Positions 58,178 through 64,000 of a stretch of DNA of 64,000 nucleotides are shown piece after piece. Source of the stretch: Candidatus Pantoea bituminis (GTDB lineage: Bacteria > Pseudomonadota > Gammaproteobacteria > Enterobacterales > Enterobacteriaceae); the NCBI RefSeq assembly GCF_018842675.1, contig NZ_JAGTWO010000005.1:1-64000 (forward strand), written 5' to 3'. The number at the start of each line of letters is the position of its first letter. Within the stretch, counting starts at the first letter, position 1. Both the position numbers and the translations under genes were made by a program. A model generated the notes under the pieces. It was not told the DNA's origin. It ran no database searches and worked only from the letters and a program-made list of their open reading frames with translations.

Positions 58178-59131
58178 TTACTCAGATAAAACAAAAGGTG
58201 ATACAAACTTGTCGGCGTTTTCTTTAGTAATCAATACGCAGTCGAAAAGTTGCTTCTCAGAAGCCGCGCCGGTTTTACCGGTTTTCAAGAAACTGTCGGC
58301 TTGTTCAACCGCTTTTTGTGCAAACTGCGCAACAGGTTGCATGACGGTATAAGCCAACGTGCCCGCTTTCACTGCGTCAACCGCATCCGGCGAACCGTCA
58401 AAGCCACCGACTTTAATTTGATTCAGCTTGCCCGCTTCTTTTAATGCCGCAATAGCACCCAATGCCATTTCATCATTACCGCTGATAACACCTTTAATAT
58501 TGGGGTTCGCCTGCAGCAGCGACTGCATTTTATTAAAGCCTTGTGTGCGGTCCCAGTTCGCCACTTCTTTACCGACCTGTTTTAAGTCTGGATATTGCGT
58601 TAACACCGTTTCAAAACCGTTGGCGCGGGTGGCGGCATTGTTATCTGAAGGTGGGCCGACTAGCTCAACATAGCTTGCGTTGTCCCCGACTTGTTTTACC
58701 CATTCCATTGCACCCACTGCCGCGCCCTGCGCATTGTTTGACACCAATTGCGCTTTGGCTAAACCGCTTTGGTTAAGCTCAGCATTAATCACAAATACCG
58801 GGATATTGGCCGCAATAGCTTTCTTCACCGAACCGATTGAACCGTCCGCATTCGCGGGATCGAGGATGATCGCTTTTGATTTGTTGGTAATCGCGGTATC
58901 GATAAGCTGGCTCTCGGTGTTGGTATCACCCTTGTGCGCGCTGACTTTGGCGCTATAGCCCAGCTTTTCTGCGGCCTTCTGCGCGACTTGCCCTTCCGTT
59001 AACCAATAAGGATTGGAAGGATCGTTAACGATGATGGTCATCAGCCCATTATCGGCCCAGCTGGGTGTAGCAAAAGCGGTGACTGCGACAGCGGCGGCTG
59101 CCAGAATGAAACGTTTGCTGTTATTAAACAT
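58178..59131 (-). CDS. Ribose-type ABC transporter substrate-binding protein (EryG-like)
   Basis: A 317-residue periplasmic protein with signal peptide (FILAAAAVAVTAFATPSWA) and a type I sugar-binding fold: MTIIVNDPSNPYWLTEGQVA, IILDPANADGSIGSVKKAIA, GVISGNDEMALGAIAALKEA, GGFDGSPDAVDAVKAGTLAY. It sits in the order substrate-binding, permease, ATPase, DUF2291, facing an erythritol-kinase-like gene. That is the arrangement of rhizobial eryEFG/eryA loci, so a polyol ligand such as erythritol is likely; this is inference. Confidence 0.85.
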   Translation of the reverse strand: MFNNSKRFILAAAAVAVTAFATPSWADNGLMTIIVNDPSNPYWLTEGQVAQKAAEKLGYSAKVSAHKGDTNTESQLIDTAITNKSKAIILDPANADGSIGSVKKAIAANIPVFVINAELNQSGLAKAQLVSNNAQGAAVGAMEWVKQVGDNASYVELVGPPSDNNAATRANGFETVLTQYPDLKQVGKEVANWDRTQGFNKMQSLLQANPNIKGVISGNDEMALGAIAALKEAGKLNQIKVGGFDGSPDAVDAVKAGTLAYTVMQPVAQFAQKAVEQADSFLKTGKTGAASEKQLFDCVLITKENADKFVSPFVLSE

Positions 59132-59210
59132 GTTATTGCTCCGTTATTATTGGGGTACAGGTATACGGATTCACTCTCGCTACGGACGAGAACGCCGCAG
59201 CGAGTGAGAT

Positions 59211-60269
59211 CTATCTTCCGCGTCGACCGTATTGCAGGGTGTTCAGCAACACAGCCAGCACGATAACTGCGCCAGTAAATACCGTCTGCCAGTAAGCAGA
59301 AACGCCGATAATTACCAGTCCATCTGAGAGAAAACCGATGACGAATGCACCGAGAAGCGTGCCGCGCACATTGCCGCGTCCACCGGTCAGCGCCGCGCCA
59401 CCAATGACCACGGCAGCAATCGCTGTTAATTCGTAGGTGGTACCCGCCGTTGGGCCTGCAGAAGTCAGTTGTGAAGAGAGCACCAATCCGGCCATCGCAG
59501 CGCAAATGCCGGAAAGCACATAAACACTGACTTTGATGCGTTTAACCGGCACACCGGACAAGTCCGCAGCACGTTCGTTGCCGCCAGAAGCATATAACCA
59601 GCGACCAAACGCCGAACGACTCAGCAAGAAACCGCAGGCCAGCGCCACCACGCCCAGCACTAATACGCCAACCGGAATGTTGAAGATGCGATTGAAGCCC
59701 AGCCAGTCAAAACCGGTATTGCCGAGCGCTTCGCTGCCCGATAATTTGTTATAAGTCAGGCCGTTGGTCATCAGCAGTGCCACGCCACGTGCGACATACA
59801 ATGAGCCGAGTGTCGCGACGAATGCCGGTACACGGCACCAGGCAATCAAAATACCGTTGACCAATCCCACCAATGCCCCCATCGCCAGCGTTAGAACCGC
59901 TACGGCCCACACCGGCAGATAAAGCACCACGCCCAGCGCCTCTAAGTTCACGCCTTGCATCAAAAAGCCGGCAAACACGCCAGCCAGGCCCAGCGTCGAT
60001 CCCACCGAGAGGTCAATTCCGCCATTCAAAATCACCAGCAGCATGCCAATTGCCGGCAAGCCGAAAATGGCAACGTGAGAGGCCATGGTTAAAAAGTTTG
60101 CGCCGGTAAAGTAGTTGGGTGAGAGCAAGGAAAAGGTCGCGATAATGATCAGCAAAGCAATAAAGGCGCGACCTTCCAACAGCAAGCGAGCAATATTCGT
60201 GCCTTTAGACGGACTCGCTTTTTTAGTGACAGGCGGTGATGCGCTCAATATTTGAGTTCTGTCAGTCAT
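59211..60269 (-). CDS. Ribose-type ABC transporter permease (EryF-like)
   Basis: The start is ATG 60267-60269 behind GGAGAAAAACCC, giving 352 residues; a longer frame upstream overlaps the ATPase gene. It is a polytopic RbsC-type permease: LLIIIATFSLLSPNYFTGAN, LGLAGVFAGFLMQGVNLEA, AFVATLGSLYVARGVALLMT, ELTAIAAVVIGGAALTGGRG, ending LNTLQYGRRGR. It forms the membrane channel with the adjacent ATPase. Confidence 0.87.
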   Translation of the reverse strand: MTDRTQILSASPPVTKKASPSKGTNIARLLLEGRAFIALLIIIATFSLLSPNYFTGANFLTMASHVAIFGLPAIGMLLVILNGGIDLSVGSTLGLAGVFAGFLMQGVNLEALGVVLYLPVWAVAVLTLAMGALVGLVNGILIAWCRVPAFVATLGSLYVARGVALLMTNGLTYNKLSGSEALGNTGFDWLGFNRIFNIPVGVLVLGVVALACGFLLSRSAFGRWLYASGGNERAADLSGVPVKRIKVSVYVLSGICAAMAGLVLSSQLTSAGPTAGTTYELTAIAAVVIGGAALTGGRGNVRGTLLGAFVIGFLSDGLVIIGVSAYWQTVFTGAVIVLAVLLNTLQYGRRGR

Positions 60270-60292
60270 GGGTTTTTCTCCGTTTTTCATCG

Positions 60293-61829
60293 TCATGCCA
60301 CCAGTGATTCGCCTGAAGCGGCCATAATGCGTTCTTTTGTTACGCTGGAATCGAAGATGGCTGATATCCGCCCTTTGCTCATCACCACAATTCGATGTGC
60401 AATGCTCAAACATTCGCCCACTTCGGAGGTGGTATAAACCACTGCTAATCCTTTTTGGCGTTCTCCGCCAGCAGCCGAAAGACTTCCGCTTTCGCACCGA
60501 TATCAATGCCGCGGCTGGGTTCATCCAGCAGGATCACTTTGGGACGGGTGGCCAGCATTTTGCCAATCACCACTTTTTGTTGGTTGCCACCCGACAGCGA
60601 GCCAATTGCCGCCTCGCCGCCGGAAGTTTTCACCGTCACGTTACGGATGCTGTCGCTAACCAGCTGTTTTTCACGGCGCGTCGACAGCACCAGCCCACGC
60701 ACAAACTCGCTGATACTGGCGAGAGAGATGTTTTCTCCTACCGTCATGGTTTGAACCAAACCGTCTCGCTGACGATCTTCTGGCACCAAGGCCAAGCCGC
60801 CGGCGATGCGTTGTGAAATGGTCAGATCTGAAACATCGTCGCGCCCTAAAAGATGCTGCCGCTGGCCTGACGTAACCGCCCTGCCACGCACTCCATGAGT
60901 TCCGTGCGGCCTGCCCCCATTAACCCGTATATACAGACGATTTCACCCGCACGGACATTCAGAGAAAGGTTGTCCACCAGCTTGATGCCCGCTTTGCCTT
61001 TCACCGTGAGATCTTTCACTTCCAACGCGGTAGAGCCAAAGTCGTAGCCTTGCGGCGGCGCGCCCAAATCAAAATGGTCGCCCACCATGTTGCGCACGAT
61101 CCACTCAAGATCAATTTCATCGCGCTTGGCATAGGCGGTCATGACACCATCACGCAGCACAACGGCCCGATCGGTAATTTCGAGTGCTTCTTCAAGATGG
61201 TGAGAGATATAAACAATCGCTACGCCCTGGCTGGTCAGATCGCGAATCACCTGAAACAGCACTTCAACTTCAGCAGCACTTAATGCAGACGTGGGTTCAT
61301 CCATGATTAAAATTTGTGAGTTCACGGACAATGCTCGCGCAATTTCAACAATTTGCTGTTGACCGAGTCGGAGATTTTCAACCGGCGTTAACGGATCGAT
61401 TTCTTCTTCAAGCGCCTCCATCAGATGGCGCGTTACACGTGCCTCTTCGGCGTAGTTCACGCCGCCAGGTTTCATGATTTCACGCCCAATAAAAATGTTG
61501 TCGCGCACATTCATATTTGGTGCGAGATTCAACTCCTGATGAATAATCGAAATCCCGCAATCACGCGCTTCAGTCGCGGAGTGAAACACTTTGCGTTCGC
61601 CGTTCAATACAATGTCACCCGAGCTGGGGTTGATTACTCCAGACAGGATCTTCATTAAGGTGGATTTGCCTGCGCCATTTTCACCAAACAGCGTAGTGAC
61701 TTCGCCACGACGAATTTCAAAATTGACGCCTTTCAGCGCGTGGGTAGAGCCGTAAACCTTGCTCACGTTACGAGCCTCAAGGATTACTTCGCCTTTCAAC
61801 AGCGCGGGATTAACGTTAAACGGGCTCAT
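60293..61829 (-). pseudogene. Ribose-type ABC transporter ATPase (EryE-like), two frameshifts
   Basis: A tandem-domain ATPase of about 512 residues. The first domain has Walker A TLFGENGAGKSTLMKILSG, signature LRLGQQQIVEIARAL and Walker B ILIMDEPTSAL. Near 60849 a T4 run lacks a T (GSIFLGRDDVSDLTIS restored). The second domain has LSGGNQQKVVIGKML and VILLDEPSRGIDIGAKAEVF. Near 60454 an A5 run lacks an A (AENAKKGLAVVYTTSEVGEC restored), and the protein ends ESLVA at 60293. It overlaps the DUF2291 gene by 4 bp. Both breaks look like base-calling losses. Confidence 0.87.
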
Positions 61830-62479
61830 TTCACCTCCAGACTAACCGGCGTGATCATCCAGTTTTTAGGATTGAGTAAACGAAACACGCCCACCACCTG
61901 CACGGTTTTACCGGTTAAGGCAGCGTTATCGACTTTGTCTAACACGGCGGTTTTCATCGCGCGGTTAATCGCTGAACCCGCGTTCTGATATTCGATTTGG
62001 TTAGTGAAATCGCCGAACTGGATTTTGCCCGTTGCATCACGCAGATCGGTACCGGTAATGGCTGGCCCAGTTTGCATCCTTACCTGTATCCCTTGTGGCA
62101 TATCGGCCACTTTCAACGCGTAAATGCCCATTTTTCCTTGCTCTACCACGCCTTCCAGTTTCACCGACATCACCGGAAGTGGTGAACCCACGCCATATTT
62201 TTTCGCCGCTTCTTGCTGATTAGCCAGCAAGGCTTCTGCCAGTGTTTTGGCATCAATGGCTCGCGCAGCAACGTCTTTCTGAATATCAGGGAAGTGTTTG
62301 CTGCCGTAGCTGTCGGGCGAAAAAGCCTGCTCTTGCACATCGTCAGCTGAGCCTTTTTTGACCACTTTGGTGTCCAATGCCATTGCACCGATCACCACGA
62401 TGACGGCGAGACTAATAAAGCTGTAGCGCCGTAAGCGGCGGCGGGAAAGTTGGCTCGTAAGTGTAGAGACATCGGACAT
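61826..62479 (-). CDS. DUF2291 family membrane-anchored protein
   Basis: A 217-residue protein with an N-terminal membrane anchor (YSFISLAVIVVIGAMALDTK) and a periplasmic domain: FPDIQKDVAARAIDAKTLAE, GVVEQGKMGIYALKVADMPQ, IQFGDFTNQIEYQNAGSAIN. DUF2291 genes commonly sit with ribose-type sugar transporters, including rhizobial erythritol loci; its role is unknown. It is first in the operon and overlaps the ATPase start. Confidence 0.85.
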   Translation of the reverse strand: MSDVSTLTSQLSRRRLRRYSFISLAVIVVIGAMALDTKVVKKGSADDVQEQAFSPDSYGSKHFPDIQKDVAARAIDAKTLAEALLANQQEAAKKYGVGSPLPVMSVKLEGVVEQGKMGIYALKVADMPQGIQVRMQTGPAITGTDLRDATGKIQFGDFTNQIEYQNAGSAINRAMKTAVLDKVDNAALTGKTVQVVGVFRLLNPKNWMITPVSLEVK

Positions 62480-62948
62480 GATGTTGACCTCTCAGGCTGT
62501 TCAACAGGCGATATACGCCGCCTTAAATGTTATAAATATGATAACTACTGTGAAGAGAATCGTTCTGATGTGACTAAATTGTCAACAGTTGCCAACGCTT
62601 TATTTGCAGAGAGAGATCTGGATCGCTTATTTGCACAACCTAAAATTAAAATGAGATTAATTCACTGTTTTATAAGTATAAATAATAAAACGTAGCCGCG
62701 ATCACATTTCGTTATCCGCCTGAAAAGCGTGATCTTCCTCGCTAATTCAAATGAAATATATTGTCTGGTCAGCAAAATAATACAAATGAAGTGTTATCTC
62801 AGTGAGATGTGGTGTATGAATTTAATTAGCAAAAAAATCACATGCTGTTAACACCACTACAGAGTGTGTCAGCACCTTTAAAGCGGGATGGCAATGAACA
62901 TCACTTCTCTTAACAGCGATCGACTGCGGCAAAGGCCTGGAGGCATGC
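62480..62948. other. Divergent regulatory region of the polyol locus
   Basis: 469 bp between the transporter operon and the kinase, with no gene. It contains ATCTCA-G-TGAGAT (62796-62808), a perfect 6-bp inverted repeat that could be a DeoR operator, and several A/T-rich candidate promoters. Confidence 0.5.
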
Positions 62949-64000
62949 ATGGATAATCGCGACATTATTCTGGGTCTGGATTCGGGTACTTCCGTAGTAA
63001 AAGCGGTGGCGTTTGATCTTGAAGGTACACAACTCGCCTGCGCCTCAGTGCGCAACACCTATTACCGTGGTGAAGGCGGTGCGGCGCAGCAATCCATGAC
63101 GCAAACCTGGCAAGACGCAGTGAATGCCATGCGCAAGCTGGGCGAACACGTAGAGAATCTGAATGCCCGCGTGGTGGCGATTGCGGTTACCGCTCAGGGG
63201 GATGGAAGCTGGTTGGTGGGTGCCGATAATCAACCCATTGGTGACGCCTGGATTTGGCTGGATGCGCGTGCGGCATCAACGGTTGAGCAGCTGAATCACT
63301 CGGCGCTTGCTGGCGCACGTTTTAACGCCACGGGAACCGGACTAAATACTTGTCAGCAGGGATCACAACTTGCGCATATGGATCGCCACTTTCCCGCGTT
63401 GCTTGAGCACTGCGAAGTGGCGCTGCACTGCAAAGACTGGCTTTATCTTAACCTCACGGGTGTGCGCGCCACCGATCCTTCTGAAGCCAGCTTTACGTTT
63501 GGTAATTTCCGTCATCAGCGCTATGACGACACGGTGATTGCCGCGCTGGGGCTGGAACATCGCCGAGATTTGTTGCCAGAAATTATTGATGGCACACAAA
63601 TCACCCATCCGCTTACTCGGGAAGCCGCTGCATTGACTGGCTTAGCTGTCGGCATACCTGTTTGTTTGGGCTATGTCGATATGGCCATGACCGCGCTGGG
63701 TGCGGGCGTCCATACCGGCGAAGCCAATACCGCCTGTTCGATTGTGGGCTCCACCGGCGTTCATCTGCGTGCCGTCGCCATTGACGATGTTTGGCTCAAC
63801 CCTGCGCAGACCGGTTATGTCATCCCTTTGCCATGGCCCGGTTATGTCACGCAGGTGCAAACCAATATGGCCTCAACGTTGAATCTCGATTGGTTGCTCA
63901 AAGTCGCCAGCGATTTACTTAACAGTTTTGGTTGCGAAGCCGATCATGCCCGTTTAGTGGCACACATTGATCGCTGGCTGAGCGAAGCCAAACCCGGCAG
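62949..64000 (+). CDS. FGGY carbohydrate kinase, erythritol kinase-like (partial)
   Basis: Starts at ATG 62949 and runs off the window after 350 codons. The N-terminus has the FGGY phosphate-binding loop DIILGLDSGTSVVKAVAFDL, then VVAIAVTAQGDGSWLVGADN, DAWIWLDARAASTVEQLNHS, NTCQQGSQLAHM, HCKDWLYLNLTGVRATDPSE. These segments are those of EryA-type erythritol kinases, which phosphorylate erythritol to L-erythritol-1-phosphate. Together with the transporter and DeoR gene it defines a polyol catabolic locus continuing beyond 64000. Confidence 0.83.
   Translation, partial: MDNRDIILGLDSGTSVVKAVAFDLEGTQLACASVRNTYYRGEGGAAQQSMTQTWQDAVNAMRKLGEHVENLNARVVAIAVTAQGDGSWLVGADNQPIGDAWIWLDARAASTVEQLNHSALAGARFNATGTGLNTCQQGSQLAHMDRHFPALLEHCEVALHCKDWLYLNLTGVRATDPSEASFTFGNFRHQRYDDTVIAALGLEHRRDLLPEIIDGTQITHPLTREAAALTGLAVGIPVCLGYVDMAMTALGAGVHTGEANTACSIVGSTGVHLRAVAIDDVWLNPAQTGYVIPLPWPGYVTQVQTNMASTLNLDWLLKVASDLLNSFGCEADHARLVAHIDRWLSEAKPG

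Noticed and set aside
1..64000. CRISPR arrays, tRNA and rRNA genes
   Set aside because: No regularly spaced repeats and no tRNA or rRNA signature sequences were seen.

Overview
The window looks like chromosome or megaplasmid DNA from a member of the Erwiniaceae, most likely Pantoea or a close relative. This rests on close similarity to Enterobacterales families (SsuD, SsuA, BdcA, YdeP, DigH, YncE, FhuE), moderate G+C by eye, a TreX/TreZ/TreY trehalose set and accessory type VI (Hcp) genes. No rRNA, tRNA or CRISPR array was recognised. Genus assignment is inference.

Layout. 1-5.8 kb: sulfonate-sulfur block (FAD/NAD(P)-binding protein and SsuD on the minus strand; a divergent sigma-54 activator fused to an SsuA-like ligand domain, then SsuA). 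A near-consensus sigma-54 promoter and two matching upstream sites lie between them. 5.8-9.7 kb: sugar acetyltransferase, TetR, MarR with a 24-bp palindromic operator, CynX-like permease, PPOX-type flavoprotein. 9.7-21.8 kb: GDSL autotransporter esterase, DigH, GNAT, chemotaxis receptor, DHA2 transporter, VOC protein, FAD monooxygenase, cupin, BdcA. 22.5-29.2 kb: a FixJ-type regulator, an 1852-residue Ser/Thr-kinase-like/AAA/GAF/PAS/histidine kinase and a receiver-only regulator. 29.5-36.8 kb: GC-rich isochorismatase-like hydrolase and amidohydrolase, then DoxX, MFS, alpha/beta hydrolase, pirin, SnoaL-like. 37.1-39.5 kb: YdeP. 39.9-48.4 kb: GlgX/TreX, TetR-MFS pair, TreZ-TreY. 48.5-52.1 kb: three tandem, partly decayed copies of an effector-like gene, small membrane protein and hcp. 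52.1-57 kb: ABM-like protein, YncE, FhuE, orphan phage antirepressor. 57.1-64 kb: DeoR regulator, ribose-type ABC transporter, DUF2291 protein and a divergent erythritol-kinase-like FGGY kinase that runs off the window.

Reading frames. About two dozen genes are broken by single-base shifts, nearly all one missing base and mostly in runs of identical bases (YdeP alone needs four). This pattern suggests base-calling or consensus errors rather than mass gene decay. I label these 'pseudogene' because the frame is broken as given, and describe the restored product.

Most interesting regions: the sigma-54 activator/solute-binding fusion with its complete promoter architecture, and the triplicated effector/membrane-protein/hcp modules with a serine-recombinase remnant at one junction.
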